From Croceicoccus ponticola (GTDB lineage: Bacteria > Pseudomonadota > Alphaproteobacteria > Sphingomonadales > Sphingomonadaceae): a stretch of DNA of 64,000 nt. The notes under the pieces were generated by a model. That model was not told the DNA's origin, ran no database searches, and worked only from the letters and a program-made list of their open reading frames with translations. This document shows, piece by piece, positions 45,706 to 55,614 of this stretch. Every line of letters starts with the position of its first letter. The stretch's first letter is position 1. A program made the position numbers and the translations under genes. The DNA is taken from contig NZ_RXOL01000001.1 in assembly GCF_004004515.1 (NCBI RefSeq), forward strand, positions 186,001 through 250,000. The letters are read 5' to 3'.

Positions 45706-45981
45706 ATGGCTCGTTCGCTCCGCAAGGGTCCGTTTGTTGACCTGCACCTGCTGAAGAAGGCAGAAATCGCCCAGGACGCTGGCACGCGCGCTCCGATCAA
45801 GACTTGGTCGCGTCGCTCCACCATCCTTCCCCAGTTCGTTGGCCTGACCTTTAGCGTCTACAACGGCAAGAAGCACATTCCCGTGTCCGTCAACGAGGAC
45901 ATGGTCGGCCACAAGCTTGGCGAGTTTGCGCCCACGCGCAGCTTCCCGGGTCACGCCGCTGACAAGAAGGGCAAGCGCTGA
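45706..45981 (+). CDS. rpsS: 30S ribosomal protein S19
   Basis: 91 aa. [20 protein letters not shown] start and [20 protein letters not shown] end match the family. S19 binds with S13 in the 30S head. Its stop codon shares one base with the rplV start (TGATG). Confidence 0.97.
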   Translation: MARSLRKGPFVDLHLLKKAEIAQDAGTRAPIKTWSRRSTILPQFVGLTFSVYNGKKHIPVSVNEDMVGHKLGEFAPTRSFPGHAADKKGKR

Positions 45982-46367
45982 TGAGCAAGCAGTCCGCTCC
46001 GCGCCGCGTCGCCGAGAATGAAGCTCTGGCAGTCGGCACCACGATTCGTGGTTCCGCCCAGAAGCTCAACCTTGTCGCCGGCCTCATTCGCGGCAAGAAG
46101 GTGGAGGATGCGCTGAACATTCTCACCTTCTCTAAGCGTGCCATGGCGCAGGATGCTCGCAAGGTCCTGGCTTCGGCGATCGCGAATGCCGAGAACAACC
46201 ACAACCTGGACGTCGACGCGCTCGTCGTGGCGGAAGCCTCGGTCGGCAAATCGATTACCATGAAGCGTTTCCACACCCGCGGCCGTGGCAAGTCGACGCG
46301 CATCCTGAAGCCGTTCAGCCGTCTGCGCATCGTGGTTCGTGAACAATCCGACGAAGGGGAGGCCTGA
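45981..46367 (+). CDS. rplV: 50S ribosomal protein L22
   Basis: 128 aa. The conserved hairpin that lines the exit tunnel is the [20 protein letters not shown] part; the macrolide-resistance hot spot lies in this loop and reads wild type. The N-terminus carries a short Ala/Arg extension before [20 protein letters not shown]. Confidence 0.97.
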   Translation: MSKQSAPRRVAENEALAVGTTIRGSAQKLNLVAGLIRGKKVEDALNILTFSKRAMAQDARKVLASAIANAENNHNLDVDALVVAEASVGKSITMKRFHTRGRGKSTRILKPFSRLRIVVREQSDEGEA

Positions 46368-46370
46368 TCC

Positions 46371-47066
46371 ATGGGTCATAAATCCAATCCGATCGGCCTG
46401 CGCCTTCAGATCAACCGCACTTGGGACAGTCGCTGGTACGCCGAAGGGCGCGACTATGCCGGTCTGCTCAAGGAAGACATCGAGATCCGCAAGTATATCG
46501 TCGGCGCATTGCCGCAGGCGGCGATTTCGAAGGTTGTGATCGAGCGTCCGGCAAAGCTTTGCCGCGTGTCGATTTACGCTGCGCGCCCCGGTGTCATTAT
46601 CGGCAAGAAGGGTGCGGACATCGAAAAGCTTCGCCTCAAGCTCGCATCGATGACCGCGAGCGAAGTGAAGCTGAATATCGTCGAGATCCGCAAGCCGGAA
46701 ATCGACGCCAAGCTCGTCGCTCAGGGCATTGCCGATCAGCTCGTCCGTCGTGTGGCCTTCCGCCGCGCGATGAAGCGGGCCGTGCAGTCTGCGCTGCGTC
46801 TTGGGGCCGAGGGCATTAAGATCACGTGCGGCGGCCGTCTCGGCGGTGCGGAAATCGCGCGCGTCGAATGGTATCGCGAAGGCCGCGTGCCGCTTCACAC
46901 CCTGCGTGCAAACGTCGATTATGCGGAAGCCGAAGCGCTGACCGCATACGGCATCATCGGTATCAAGTGCTGGATCTTCAAAGGCGAGATCATGGCGCAC
47001 GACCCGATGGCGCAGGACCGTCTGATGATGGAGGCCCAGACCTCCGGCGTGCGACCGGCGCGCTGA
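46371..47066 (+). CDS. rpsC: 30S ribosomal protein S3
   Basis: 231 aa. [20 protein letters not shown] start; KH domain with [14 protein letters not shown] (the GxxG loop); the C-terminal domain [20 protein letters not shown] is complete. S3 forms part of the mRNA entry tunnel helicase site. Four-base spacing to rplV. Confidence 0.98.
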   Translation: MGHKSNPIGLRLQINRTWDSRWYAEGRDYAGLLKEDIEIRKYIVGALPQAAISKVVIERPAKLCRVSIYAARPGVIIGKKGADIEKLRLKLASMTASEVKLNIVEIRKPEIDAKLVAQGIADQLVRRVAFRRAMKRAVQSALRLGAEGIKITCGGRLGGAEIARVEWYREGRVPLHTLRANVDYAEAEALTAYGIIGIKCWIFKGEIMAHDPMAQDRLMMEAQTSGVRPAR

Positions 47067-47086
47067 GGCTAGGCTGAGGTAAGACA

Positions 47087-47521
47087 ATGCTGCAACCGAA
47101 AAAAACCAAGTTCCGCAAGGCGTTCAAGGGCAAGATCCACGGCGAAGCCAAGGGCGGCACCTCGCTGAACTTCGGCTCGTACGGGCTGAAGGCGATGGAA
47201 CCCGAGCGTATCACCGCACGCCAGATCGAAGCTGCGCGTCGTGCGATCACCCGTCACATTCGCCGTCAGGGTCGTCTGTGGATTCGCGTGTTCCCCGACG
47301 TTCCGGTGTCGAAGAAGCCTGCTGAAGTCCGTCAGGGGAAGGGCAAGGGTTCGGTCGAATACTGGGCTGCACGGGTAAAGCCGGGTCGCATCCTGTTCGA
47401 ACTGGACGGCGTTCCGGGCCCGCTCGCTGCAGAGGCATTCAGCCGCGCCGCGATGAAGCTGCCGATCAAGACCAAGGTCGTCGCCCGTCTTGGCGACCAG
47501 TCGCACCTGGGAGGCGAATGA
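47087..47521 (+). CDS. rplP: 50S ribosomal protein L16
   Basis: 144 aa. [20 protein letters not shown] start and the [20 protein letters not shown]-type core (here [20 protein letters not shown]) identify L16, which helps position tRNA in the A site. Its arginine corresponding to the YcfD hydroxylation target is in the RGKGS-like loop and is present in the KGKGSVE context only as lysine/glycine. Stop overlaps the rpmC start. Confidence 0.97.
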   Translation: MLQPKKTKFRKAFKGKIHGEAKGGTSLNFGSYGLKAMEPERITARQIEAARRAITRHIRRQGRLWIRVFPDVPVSKKPAEVRQGKGKGSVEYWAARVKPGRILFELDGVPGPLAAEAFSRAAMKLPIKTKVVARLGDQSHLGGE

Positions 47522-47736
47522 TGGCGAACAACGAAGATATTCGCGCCAAGACCGACGATCAGCTTTCGTCTGATCTCGTCGAGCTGAAGCGTGAGCAGTT
47601 CAACCTGCGCTTCCAGGCCGCGACCAACCAGATCGAGCGTCCTGCTCGCATCCGGGAAGTCCGTCGCCAGATTGCGCGTATCAAGACCGCACAAGCGGAG
47701 CGTTCGAAGACCGCTCAGCCCGCGGCCGCGAAGTAA
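47521..47736 (+). CDS. rpmC: 50S ribosomal protein L29
   Basis: 71 aa from the second of two ATGs (47518 or 47521); GGAGG (47510-47514) gives better spacing to 47521. [20 protein letters not shown] and [14 protein letters not shown] are the family's coiled-coil pair. L29 lines the tunnel exit beside L23. Confidence 0.96.
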   Translation: MANNEDIRAKTDDQLSSDLVELKREQFNLRFQAATNQIERPARIREVRRQIARIKTAQAERSKTAQPAAAK

Positions 47737-47746
47737 GGAAGAGACC

Positions 47747-48037
47747 ATGCCCAAGCGCATCCTCATCGGGACCGTGGTTTCCGACAAGCCCGACAAGACC
47801 GTTGTGGTCAACGTCGAACGCAAGGTGAAGCATCCGCTCTACGGAAAGATCATCCGTCGTTCGAAGAAGTACCACGCACATGACGCCGACAACGCTTTCC
47901 GCGCTGGCGAAAAGGTGCGGATCGAGGAGGTCGCGCCGATCTCCAAGCTGAAGACGTGGAAGGTTCTCGATCGCGTTGGCGGCCAGGCCGACACCGCCTT
48001 GGAAGCCGACATCGAGGTCGACGCCGCAAACGGCTGA
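47747..48037 (+). CDS. rpsQ: 30S ribosomal protein S17
   Basis: 96 aa from ATG 47747, preceded by [32 protein letters not shown] core of the S17 OB-fold; C-terminal acidic tail (DIEVDAANG) is longer than the E. coli protein. End of the S10-operon segment; 76 bp separate it from rplN. Confidence 0.97.
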   Translation: MPKRILIGTVVSDKPDKTVVVNVERKVKHPLYGKIIRRSKKYHAHDADNAFRAGEKVRIEEVAPISKLKTWKVLDRVGGQADTALEADIEVDAANG

Positions 48038-48113
48038 ACGACGAAAGTTTTTGGAACTACCGGGCTCGTCTAGGCCGTTGTCCCGGCAAGCCGATTGAGA
48101 AGGAACCGGATCT

Positions 48114-48482
48114 ATGATCCAGATGCAATCCAACCTTGATGTTGCTGACAACAGCGGCGCCAAGCGAGTCCAGTGCATCAAGGTGCTGGGCGGATCGAAG
48201 CGGCGTACTGCCAGCGTCGGTGACGTGATCGTCGTCTCCATCAAGGAGGCGCAGCCGCGTGCAAAGGTCAAGAAGGGCGATGTTCATCGCGCCGTGATCG
48301 TTCGCACGAGGAAAGACGTCCGTCGCACCGATGGCAGCGTCATTCGCTTTGACTCGAATGCTGCGGTCCTCGTGAACAAGAACGAGGAACCCATCGGCAC
48401 GCGTATCTTCGGCCCCGTCGTGCGCGAACTTCGCGGTCGTGGCTTCATGAAGATCATCTCGCTTGCTCCGGAGGTGTTGTAA
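48114..48482 (+). CDS. rplN: 50S ribosomal protein L14
   Basis: 122 aa. [20 protein letters not shown] start and [20 protein letters not shown] end. L14 is at the subunit interface and binds RsfS. AAGGAACC upstream. Its stop overlaps the rplX ATG by one base. Confidence 0.98.
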   Translation: MIQMQSNLDVADNSGAKRVQCIKVLGGSKRRTASVGDVIVVSIKEAQPRAKVKKGDVHRAVIVRTRKDVRRTDGSVIRFDSNAAVLVNKNEEPIGTRIFGPVVRELRGRGFMKIISLAPEVL

Positions 48483-48802
48483 TGGCATCCGCAAAGATCA
48501 AGAAGGGTGACAGCGTGGTCGTGTTGTCGGGCAAGGACAAGGGTAAGACCGGTACGGTCACCCAAGTCATGCCCAAGGCTGGCAAGGTTCTGGTCGACGG
48601 CGTCAACGTCGCGACCCGTCACCGCAAGCCCACCCAGGTGAATCCGCAGGGCGGGATCGACCGCTCGCCGGCACCGATGGCAATCTGCAAGGTTGCCTTG
48701 GCCGATCCCAAGGATGGCAAGCCCACCCGCGTCCGCTTTGAAGAGCACGACGGCAAGAAGGTGCGCGTCGCCGTCAAGTCCGGGGAGAAGATTGATGGCT
48801 GA
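48482..48802 (+). CDS. rplX: 50S ribosomal protein L24
   Basis: 106 aa KOW-domain protein: [20 protein letters not shown]. An assembly initiator of the 50S subunit. The rplE start lies inside its end, an 8-bp overlap. Confidence 0.97.
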   Translation: MASAKIKKGDSVVVLSGKDKGKTGTVTQVMPKAGKVLVDGVNVATRHRKPTQVNPQGGIDRSPAPMAICKVALADPKDGKPTRVRFEEHDGKKVRVAVKSGEKIDG

Positions 48803-49388
48803 TTATATGCCCCGCATGAAGGCGAAGTACGATGCGGAAATCGCCAAGGCGATGACCGAAAAGTTCGGCTACACCAATGCGCTTCAGGTGCCCAAGCTGG
48901 CCAAGATCACGCTCAACATGGGCGTTGGCGAAGCCAGCCAGGACAAGAAGAAGGTCCAGACCGCCGCAGCGGAAATGGAACTGATCGCCGGCCAGAAGCC
49001 CGTGATCACCAAGGCGAAGAAGTCGATCGCGCAGTTCAAGTTGCGTGAAGGCATGCCGATCGGTTGCAAGGTTACCCTTCGCGGCGAACGGATGTTCGAA
49101 TTCCTCGACCGTCTGGTCACGATCGCGATGCCCCGCATCCGCGACTTTCGTGGCCTGAATCCGAAGTCGTTCGACGGCAATGGCAACTATGCCATGGGCC
49201 TGAAGGAGCAGATCATCTTTCCGGAGATCAGCTACGATCAGATCGACAAGGTGCGTGGCATGGACATCATCGTGACCACCACCGCGAAGACCGACGACGA
49301 AGCGCGCGAACTGCTGCGCCTGTTCGGTTTCCCGTTCCCCGCCCCCGAAGAATCGGACACCGGCGCGGATCAGAAGGAGGCGGCGTGA
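48795..49388 (+). CDS. rplE: 50S ribosomal protein L5
   Basis: 197 aa from ATG 48795 (an in-frame opening further upstream lies inside rplX). [20 protein letters not shown], then [20 protein letters not shown], then [18 protein letters not shown] identify L5, which binds 5S rRNA and contacts P-site tRNA. The acidic end ([13 protein letters not shown]) is a small extension. Confidence 0.97.
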   Translation: MADYMPRMKAKYDAEIAKAMTEKFGYTNALQVPKLAKITLNMGVGEASQDKKKVQTAAAEMELIAGQKPVITKAKKSIAQFKLREGMPIGCKVTLRGERMFEFLDRLVTIAMPRIRDFRGLNPKSFDGNGNYAMGLKEQIIFPEISYDQIDKVRGMDIIVTTTAKTDDEARELLRLFGFPFPAPEESDTGADQKEAA

Positions 49389-49414
49389 GCCGCTAAGGAA
49401 GAGAGCTTAAGTCC

Positions 49415-49720
49415 ATGGCGAAACTGAGTTCCGTGAACAAGAACGAGCGTCGTAAGAAGCTCGTCAAGAAGTATGCATCGCAATACGCGAAGCTGAAGGC
49501 GATCGCTGACGATGAGTCGGTCGATGACAGCGATCGTTGGATCGCGCGCCTCAAGCTGGCCGAAATTCCCCGTAACGGGAATCCGACCCGCGTGCGCAAT
49601 CGCTGCACCACCACCGGCCGCCCGCGGGGTTACTACCGCAAATTCGGCCTCTGCCGCATCGAACTGCGGGATTTGGGCAATAAGGGCCTGATCCCCGGTC
49701 TGACCAAGTCGAGCTGGTGA
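49415..49720 (+). CDS. rpsN: 30S ribosomal protein S14
   Basis: 101 aa. Long, zinc-free type: [20 protein letters not shown] and [20 protein letters not shown]; only one cysteine of the zinc type remains in this central motif, as in other proteobacteria. AAGGAAGAG lies a little far upstream (about 17 bases). Confidence 0.97.
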   Translation: MAKLSSVNKNERRKKLVKKYASQYAKLKAIADDESVDDSDRWIARLKLAEIPRNGNPTRVRNRCTTTGRPRGYYRKFGLCRIELRDLGNKGLIPGLTKSSW

Positions 49721-49731
49721 GGAGCCTTTAG

Positions 49732-50127
49732 ATGGCAATGACCGATCCCCTGGGTGATATGCTCACCCGTATCCGCAACGGCCAGCAGGCGAAGAAGGAT
49801 TCCGTCCTTTCGCCCGCGTCAAAGCTGCGTGCAAACGTACTCGAAGTTCTTCAGCGCGAAGGCTACATTCGTGGTTATAGCGAAGACGAAACCGGCAAGC
49901 ACAAGGCGCTGCGGATCGAACTTAAGTATTTCGAAGGCGAACCTGCTATCAAGCATGTCGCCCGTGTCTCCAAGCCTGGCCGCCGCGTTTATTCGGGTTC
50001 CAAGGAACTTCCGAACATCCGCAACGGTCTTGGCATCACCATCGTCTCGACGCCCAAGGGCGTGCTCTCGGATGCCGAAGCACGCGCCCAGAACGTCGGC
50101 GGCGAAGTGCTTGCGGAGGTGTTCTGA
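49732..50127 (+). CDS. rpsH: 30S ribosomal protein S8
   Basis: 131 aa. [20 protein letters not shown] start and [20 protein letters not shown] end. S8 binds 16S helix 21 and, in E. coli, represses the spc operon through an S8-like site near rplE; no such site was identified. Overlaps rplF by one base. Confidence 0.98.
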   Translation: MAMTDPLGDMLTRIRNGQQAKKDSVLSPASKLRANVLEVLQREGYIRGYSEDETGKHKALRIELKYFEGEPAIKHVARVSKPGRRVYSGSKELPNIRNGLGITIVSTPKGVLSDAEARAQNVGGEVLAEVF

Positions 50128-50660
50128 TGAGCCGCATCGGTAAAAGGCCGGTCGCGATCCCGAGTGGCGTGACCGCTAACATCGAGGGTGACTCGCTCAC
50201 GGTAAAGGGGCCCAAGGGCACCTTGTCGCTGGGTCTGTCCGACCTCATCGAGTACAAGGTCGAGGACGACCAGATCTCGATCATTCCGGCGAACGACACC
50301 AAGGCTGCCCGTAGCCACTGGGGTATGCAGCGCACGCTGGTATCCAACCTCGTCGAGGGCGTGACTCAGGGTTACACCAAGTTCCTTGAGATCACCGGCG
50401 TCGGCTATCGTGCGCAGGCGCAGGGCCAGAAGCTCAAGCTTCAGCTCGGTTACAGCCACGACGTCGATCTCGACGTTCCCGAGGGTGTCGAAGTGAAGAC
50501 GCCCGATCAGACAACTGTGGAGATCAGCGGCATCGACAAGCAGGCCGTTGGCCAGTTTGCCGCCGAGATTCGCCGCTGGCGCAAGCCCGAGCCTTACAAG
50601 GGCAAGGGCATCAAGTACCGCGGCGAGTATATCTTCCGCAAGGAAGGGAAGAAGAAGTAA
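50127..50660 (+). CDS. rplF: 50S ribosomal protein L6
   Basis: 177 aa. [20 protein letters not shown] start; the C-terminal [19 protein letters not shown]-type motif (here [20 protein letters not shown]) is complete. L6 lies near the factor-binding site. Confidence 0.98.
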   Translation: MSRIGKRPVAIPSGVTANIEGDSLTVKGPKGTLSLGLSDLIEYKVEDDQISIIPANDTKAARSHWGMQRTLVSNLVEGVTQGYTKFLEITGVGYRAQAQGQKLKLQLGYSHDVDLDVPEGVEVKTPDQTTVEISGIDKQAVGQFAAEIRRWRKPEPYKGKGIKYRGEYIFRKEGKKK

Positions 50661-50661
50661 G

Positions 50662-51006
50662 ATGGCAAAGCTTTCCCTTTTCGAGCGCCGCCGTCGTCGC
50701 GTGCGCACCGCGCTCCGCGCCCGTTCGGGCGGCAAGCCTCGCCTGTCGGTGCATCGCACCGGCAAGCACATCTACGCTCAGGTTATCGACGATGCACAGG
50801 GCAAGACGATTGCCGCTGCTTCGACGCTTGGTGCCGACAGCTCGGGTGCGAACATCGATGCCGCTTCCAAGGTTGGCAAGGACATCGCCGCTGCAGCCAC
50901 CAAGGCGGGCGTGACGACAGTCGTGTTTGATCGCGGCGGCTTCCTATTCCATGGCCGCGTCAAGGCGCTTGCCGATGCCGCGCGTGAAGGCGGGCTGGAG
51001 TTCTGA
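50662..51006 (+). CDS. rplR: 50S ribosomal protein L18
   Basis: 114 aa from ATG 50662, one base after the rplF stop. [20 protein letters not shown] and [20 protein letters not shown] are family motifs. Binds 5S rRNA with L5 and L25. Confidence 0.97.
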   Translation: MAKLSLFERRRRRVRTALRARSGGKPRLSVHRTGKHIYAQVIDDAQGKTIAAASTLGADSSGANIDAASKVGKDIAAAATKAGVTTVVFDRGGFLFHGRVKALADAAREGGLEF

Positions 51007-51008
51007 TG

Positions 51009-51812
51009 ATGGCTGACGAAAACAACATCGAAAACAACGCTGGCGAGACCCCCGTGGTCGACAACGCCGGTTCGACTCCTATGCCGACGGTTGCGTCGAC
51101 CGAAGCGGGTGATAACCAGTCGACGGCGGGCGGCGATCCTTCGCAGCCGCGCGGTGGACGTGGCGCCCGTGGCGGTCGCAACGACCGTGCAGGTGGCGGT
51201 GGCGACCGGGGTGGCGATCGTGGCGGCCGCGGTCGTGGCCGCCGTGACGATCGTCGCGGCAATCAGGATGACGGCGGCGAAGAGCTGATCGAAAAGCTGG
51301 TGCACATCAACCGCGTTTCGAAAACGGTGAAGGGCGGTAAGCGCTTCGGTTTTGCAGCGCTTGTAGTCGTGGGTGACGGCAAGGGCCGCGTTGGCTTCGG
51401 CCATGGCAAGGCTCGCGAAGTCCCTGAGGCGATCAACAAGGCGACTGCGGCGGCCAAGAAGAAGATGGTCCGCGTTCCGCTTAAGGATGGCCGTACGCTG
51501 CATCACGACGGCAAGGGCCGCTTTGGTGCGGGCAAGGTCAATCTCCGCACCGCGCCTGCGGGTACCGGCATTATCGCAGGCGGACCGATGCGCGCCGTCT
51601 TCGAATCGCTCGGCGTTGCCGACGTGGTTACCAAGTCGGTTGGTTCGTCGAACCCCTACAACATGATCCGCGCCACGTTCGACGCGCTGACTGAACAGAC
51701 TTCGCCGAAGTCGGTCGCTCAGCGCCGGGGCAAGAAGGTCGTCGATCTTCTGGGCCGCGGTGGTTCGAGCGTGGCCGAGGCCGAGGCTGACGCCGCGGCA
51801 TTGGTGGAGTAA
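51009..51812 (+). CDS. rpsE: 30S ribosomal protein S5 with RGG-rich N-terminal extension
   Basis: 267 aa from ATG 51009 (ATG 51006 is one codon earlier); GGAG lies 8 bases before. The S5 core begins near residue 92 ([20 protein letters not shown]) and includes the dsRNA-binding fold and [20 protein letters not shown]. Residues 1-90 are extra compared with E. coli S5 (167 aa): an acidic stretch, then about 37 residues of RGG/RGR/GDRGG repeats (48-84) and [14 protein letters not shown] runs usually bind RNA without fixed structure, so the tail may reach along rRNA or mRNA at the entry channel. Confidence 0.96.
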   Translation: MADENNIENNAGETPVVDNAGSTPMPTVASTEAGDNQSTAGGDPSQPRGGRGARGGRNDRAGGGGDRGGDRGGRGRGRRDDRRGNQDDGGEELIEKLVHINRVSKTVKGGKRFGFAALVVVGDGKGRVGFGHGKAREVPEAINKATAAAKKKMVRVPLKDGRTLHHDGKGRFGAGKVNLRTAPAGTGIIAGGPMRAVFESLGVADVVTKSVGSSNPYNMIRATFDALTEQTSPKSVAQRRGKKVVDLLGRGGSSVAEAEADAAALVE

Positions 51813-51818
51813 GCAACC

Positions 51819-52004
51819 ATGGCAAAGACAAAGACCATCAAGCTCAAGCAGATCGGTTCGCCGATCCGTCGGCCCGAAAGCCAGAGGAAGATCCTCATCG
51901 GACTGGGTCTGAACAAGATGCACAAGGTCGTAGAGCGTCAGGACACCCCTGAAGTTCGCGGGGCGATCGCGAAGCTTCCGCACATGGTCGCAATCGTCGA
52001 CTGA
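51819..52004 (+). CDS. rpmD: 50S ribosomal protein L30
   Basis: 61 aa. [20 protein letters not shown] and [20 protein letters not shown] are the complete short bacterial L30. It is the last gene before a strong terminator; in most bacteria rplO follows immediately, here an unrelated gene intervenes. Confidence 0.97.
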   Translation: MAKTKTIKLKQIGSPIRRPESQRKILIGLGLNKMHKVVERQDTPEVRGAIAKLPHMVAIVD

Positions 52005-52333
52005 GGCGTTGTGATTCGATAACGAGAAGGGGTTCCGGTCGTACGATCGGGACCCTTTTTTCGTTGGCCGTCACTGTTTTCATGCGGTGTGCTTTTTGGG
52101 TGCACAATATGCTTCGCGAAAAATCGGTGTGCGGGAGGTAAGCGCCCACTAGAACTGTATTTGCCGGTTCTCGACTTTAATGAGGGGCTGGGCGCGCGTG
52201 CGTTGGGTACGAACACACGTCACATGACGATTTGATTTTGGTATCTATTATCAATGCTTTCAGAAAATGACGCGGTGTCGGACGGCCCGTGGATTATTAA
52301 GAAGGGCATTACCGCGTTAAGACGGGATCTTCC
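52005..52333. other. Intergenic region with terminator, inside the split spc operon
   Basis: 329 bp between rpmD and the acyltransferase gene. The first 60 bases hold the terminator; the rest is locally AT-richer and should contain the acyltransferase promoter. No small gene with a ribosome-binding site was recognised. Confidence 0.6.
52027..52061 (+). terminator. Strong Rho-independent terminator after rpmD
   Basis: AAGGGGTTCCGGTCGT (52027-52042) pairs with ACGATCGGGACCCTT (52043-52057) with two G-T pairs and one bulge, followed by T-run to 52061. It lies 22 bp after the rpmD stop, so transcription of the spc operon should end here rather than continue into rplO. Confidence 0.85.
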
Positions 52334-53479
52334 GTGATCAGCTCCACGACCGAACGACCTAGTTATCAGTACATGGATGCGTTTCGCTTCGTTGCGGCGA
52401 CCGTTGTCGTGCTCGGGCACGCGAAAGATCTGTTATGGGTGGATGCCGACGAAGTTGAAGCCGGAGTGGCGGGGGTGCTCAAGGCGGTCTATTTCCTGAC
52501 CGGCTTGGGGCATGAGGCGGTGATGGTCTTTTTCGTGCTCTCGGGTTTCTGGATTGCCCGTTCGGTCGACAGGCGGAAGCATGATGACCATTTCTGGAGG
52601 CCTTACCTCGTCGATCGTTGTTCCAGATTGCTAGTCGTGCTCGTTCCGGCACTTTTGATCGGCGGCATTCTGGACGGATATGGCCTGATGCACTTCGATT
52701 CGATGCATTTCGGCGGCGCAAGCCCCGCAGTCAGTGTACCAAACGATCTAGCCGGGCGGCTCTCCCTCATCGCCTTTCTTGGCAACGTCGCCTTCCTTCA
52801 GGGTCTTGCCGTGCCCACGTTCGGCAGTAACGGGCCATTGTGGAGCCTCTCCTACGAATTCTGGTTCTACATCTGGTTTCCGGCCATCGTCTTTGCCGTT
52901 CGTGGCCGCTGGCAGATCGCGCTCGCCTCGCTCGCAGTCGGTGTGATCTGGCCGAAGGTGCTTCTCGGATTCGTCATCTGGCTTATGGGAGCCGGGCTCT
53001 ATTACGCCGACCGTTCGACGATTGCGAGCGGACGCCCGATGGGCAGGGTGTTCGCGACGCTGCTGCTGCTGTCCTGTGCAGGAGCTTTGCTAATCGCCTT
53101 GGTCGTCGCACGGCTTCATATTGTTCCGTTGGCCGTGAGCGACATCGCAGTCGGTGGGACATTTGCAGGGATTGTCTGGGCATTGCTGCGGCTCGATCCG
53201 TGCTTTCCTCGTATCGCGCAGATTTTTGCACTCTATGGCTCACGCTCGAGCTTTTCGCTCTATGCCATTCACTTTCCGTTGTTGATGTTCGTCCTCGGCT
53301 TGACAGGACTGTCGGACCGTATGCAGCCAGGGGTGGAGGCGATGTTCGGTCTTGGGGTGTTGGTGTTGCTTGCCATTGCCGCCGGATGGGGTTTTTCACT
53401 GTTGACCGAAGCGCGCACATCAAATGTTCGGCGGTGGTTTGGCACTGTAATGTCCGGTCGCGCTACTTCGGGCCGCTAG
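52334..53479 (+). CDS. Acyltransferase 3 family membrane protein inserted in the spc operon
   Basis: 381 aa with about ten hydrophobic segments. The acyltransferase 3 signature is in the first helix: YMDAFRFVAATVVVLGHAKD, with the catalytic His at residue 29 and R18, and VFFVLSGFWIARSVDRRKHD follows. These enzymes O-acylate sugars of exopolysaccharide, LPS or peptidoglycan at the inner membrane. Position is the oddity: it splits rpmD from rplO, which are adjacent in nearly all bacteria, and sits behind a terminator, so it should use its own promoter. Codon choice and GC are a little lower than in the ribosomal genes. Only 131 bp follow before rplO. Confidence 0.88.
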   Translation: MISSTTERPSYQYMDAFRFVAATVVVLGHAKDLLWVDADEVEAGVAGVLKAVYFLTGLGHEAVMVFFVLSGFWIARSVDRRKHDDHFWRPYLVDRCSRLLVVLVPALLIGGILDGYGLMHFDSMHFGGASPAVSVPNDLAGRLSLIAFLGNVAFLQGLAVPTFGSNGPLWSLSYEFWFYIWFPAIVFAVRGRWQIALASLAVGVIWPKVLLGFVIWLMGAGLYYADRSTIASGRPMGRVFATLLLLSCAGALLIALVVARLHIVPLAVSDIAVGGTFAGIVWALLRLDPCFPRIAQIFALYGSRSSFSLYAIHFPLLMFVLGLTGLSDRMQPGVEAMFGLGVLVLLAIAAGWGFSLLTEARTSNVRRWFGTVMSGRATSGR

Positions 53480-53610
53480 CCCCGTCGGCACCGCGCACGA
53501 CGAACATGCGCGGGAGGGGTCGACAATGCCTTTGCTATGCCCTAAGCGCCCCGCTTTCCAGGCCGATTGCGGCCACCAACGCGAAGAAAAGCGAAAGCGA
53601 GTGTTGAATT

Positions 53611-54099
53611 ATGAAACTCAATGATATCCGCGACAACGAAGGCGCCCGCCATCGTCGCATGCGCATCGGCCGTGGCATCGGCTCGGGCAAAGGCAAGACC
53701 GGCGGACGCGGCCAGAAGGGTGCGAAGGCGCGTTCGGGCGTTTCCATCGCTGGTTTCGAAGGCGGCCAGATGCCGCTGCACATGCGTCTCCCGAAGCGCG
53801 GGTTCAACAACCCGTTCGGCAAGGACTATGCGCAGGTTAACCTCGGCATGATCCAGAAGTTCATCGACGCCGGAAAGCTTGATGCTTCGGGCGTGGTCGA
53901 TCACGACATTCTGCAGGCCGCTGGCCTTGCACGTGGCGGCAAGCATGGCGTTCGCCTGCTCGGCAAGGGCGAACTGACCACCAAGGTCAGCTTCAAGGTT
54001 GCCGGCGTGTCGAAGGGCGCGCGCGAGCAGATTGAAAAGCTCGGTGGTTCGATCGAGACGACCGCACCGGTCAAGGCCGCCAAGGCCGACGCCGAATAA
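53611..54099 (+). CDS. rplO: 50S ribosomal protein L15
   Basis: 162 aa. [20 protein letters not shown] start, then the Gly-rich [20 protein letters not shown] loop, and [20 protein letters not shown] near the end. The C-terminal Lys/Ala tail is short. Because the upstream genes end at a terminator, rplO-secY-adk must be served by a promoter between 53480 and 53610 or by readthrough from the acyltransferase gene. Confidence 0.97.
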   Translation: MKLNDIRDNEGARHRRMRIGRGIGSGKGKTGGRGQKGAKARSGVSIAGFEGGQMPLHMRLPKRGFNNPFGKDYAQVNLGMIQKFIDAGKLDASGVVDHDILQAAGLARGGKHGVRLLGKGELTTKVSFKVAGVSKGAREQIEKLGGSIETTAPVKAAKADAE

Positions 54100-54214
54100 T
54101 CAGGACAAGGTTCGGGCGAGGGTGGTTGCATCCTCGCCCGCGCCCTATATGGGCTGTTCCTGACTGGCATGCGGCCATCCGCCGCCACCCCCGCAAGGCG
54201 ACAGATTCAAGAAC

Positions 54215-55579
54215 ATGGCATCACGCGCCGACAATATCGCGAGCAACATGTCCCTGGCCAATTTCGGCAAGGCGACGGAGCTCAAGCAGCGCATCTGGTT
54301 TACCCTAGGTGCGCTCATCGTTTTCCGCTTCCTGAGCTTCGTTCCGCTTCCGGGCGTGAACCCGCTGATCCTGCAGGATCTGTATGCGCAGACGCGCGGC
54401 GGTGTGCTCGACCTGTTCAACACATTTTCCGGCGGCAGCCTCGAGCGGATGAGCCTCATCGCGCTCGGCATCATGCCGTACATTACCGCCTCCATCGTCG
54501 TACAGCTTGCCGCAGCGCTTCATCCGGCAATGGCCGCGATGAAGAAGGAAGGCGAGAGTGGGCGCAAGAAGCTCAACCAGTATACCCGCTACGGGACTGT
54601 GGGCCTTACCGCGATCCAGGGTTATTTCCTTGCCGTAGGGCTGGAAACTTTTTCTGCGTCGAGCGGCCTGCATGCGGTCGTCGATCCCGGACTGATGTTC
54701 CGCATCGGTTCGGTTATCAGCCTCGTTGGCGGTACCATGTTCCTCCTGTGGCTGGGTGAACAAATCACGTCGCGCGGGATCGGCAACGGCGTTTCGCTTA
54801 TCATCATGGCGGGCATCATCGCCCAGTTCCCGACGATCACTGCACAGCTATTCGAAGGCGGTCGTTCGGGTTCGATTTCGCCGTTTCTTATCGTGGCCCT
54901 GATCTTCGTGATCATTGGGCTGATCCTTTTCATCTGCTTTATGGAGCGTGCGCAGCGCCGGCTCCTGATCCAGTATCCCAAGCGTGCAAGTCAGCGCGGC
55001 ATGATGCAGGCAGACCGATCGCACCTCCCGCTCAAGCTGAATACGGCCGGCGTCATTCCTCCGATCTTCGCTTCATCGTTACTGCTTCTGCCGCTTACGA
55101 TCACGCAGTTCGCTCAAAACTCGATCTCCCCGGAAAGCACCATGGGCGGCGTTCTCGTAACGCTTAACCAATATCTTCAGCATGGGCAGCCGATCTATCT
55201 GACCCTTTATGCGGTCGGCATCGTGTTCTTCGCATTTTTCTACACGGCGGTCGTTTTCAACCCGGAAGAGACCGCGGACAACCTGAAGCGGAATGGCGGT
55301 TTCATTCCCGGTATTCGTCCCGGCAAGCGGACAGCAGACTATCTTGACTATGTCCTGACGCGCATCACGGTCATCGGTGCGGCTTACCTGGCGCTTGTCT
55401 GCGTGCTGCCTGAATATATCATCGGCCAGACTGGCCTGCCGTTTTTCCTTGGTGGGACGAGCCTTCTCATCGTCGTCAACGTGACGGTCGATACGATTGC
55501 CCAGATCCAGAGCCACCTGCTGGCGCACCAGTACGGCGATCTCATCAAAAAGGCTAAGTTGAAAGGTCGGCTTCGCTGA
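54215..55579 (+). CDS. secY: Protein translocase subunit SecY
   Basis: 454 aa with ten membrane segments. ELKQRIWFTLGALIVFRFLS (TM1), FNTFSGGSLERMSLIALGIMP region, the cytoplasmic loop KRASQRGMMQADRSHLPLKL and NPEETADNLKRNGGFIPGIRP are diagnostic. SecY forms the SecYEG channel for secreted proteins, including the many envelope proteins in this window. ATG 54215 gives the usual N-terminus. 115 bp after rplO. Confidence 0.97.
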   Translation: MASRADNIASNMSLANFGKATELKQRIWFTLGALIVFRFLSFVPLPGVNPLILQDLYAQTRGGVLDLFNTFSGGSLERMSLIALGIMPYITASIVVQLAAALHPAMAAMKKEGESGRKKLNQYTRYGTVGLTAIQGYFLAVGLETFSASSGLHAVVDPGLMFRIGSVISLVGGTMFLLWLGEQITSRGIGNGVSLIIMAGIIAQFPTITAQLFEGGRSGSISPFLIVALIFVIIGLILFICFMERAQRRLLIQYPKRASQRGMMQADRSHLPLKLNTAGVIPPIFASSLLLLPLTITQFAQNSISPESTMGGVLVTLNQYLQHGQPIYLTLYAVGIVFFAFFYTAVVFNPEETADNLKRNGGFIPGIRPGKRTADYLDYVLTRITVIGAAYLALVCVLPEYIIGQTGLPFFLGGTSLLIVVNVTVDTIAQIQSHLLAHQYGDLIKKAKLKGRLR

Positions 55580-55614
55580 TCGATAAGCCGTCCGGCAACA
55601 GGGAGAGTATTCAC

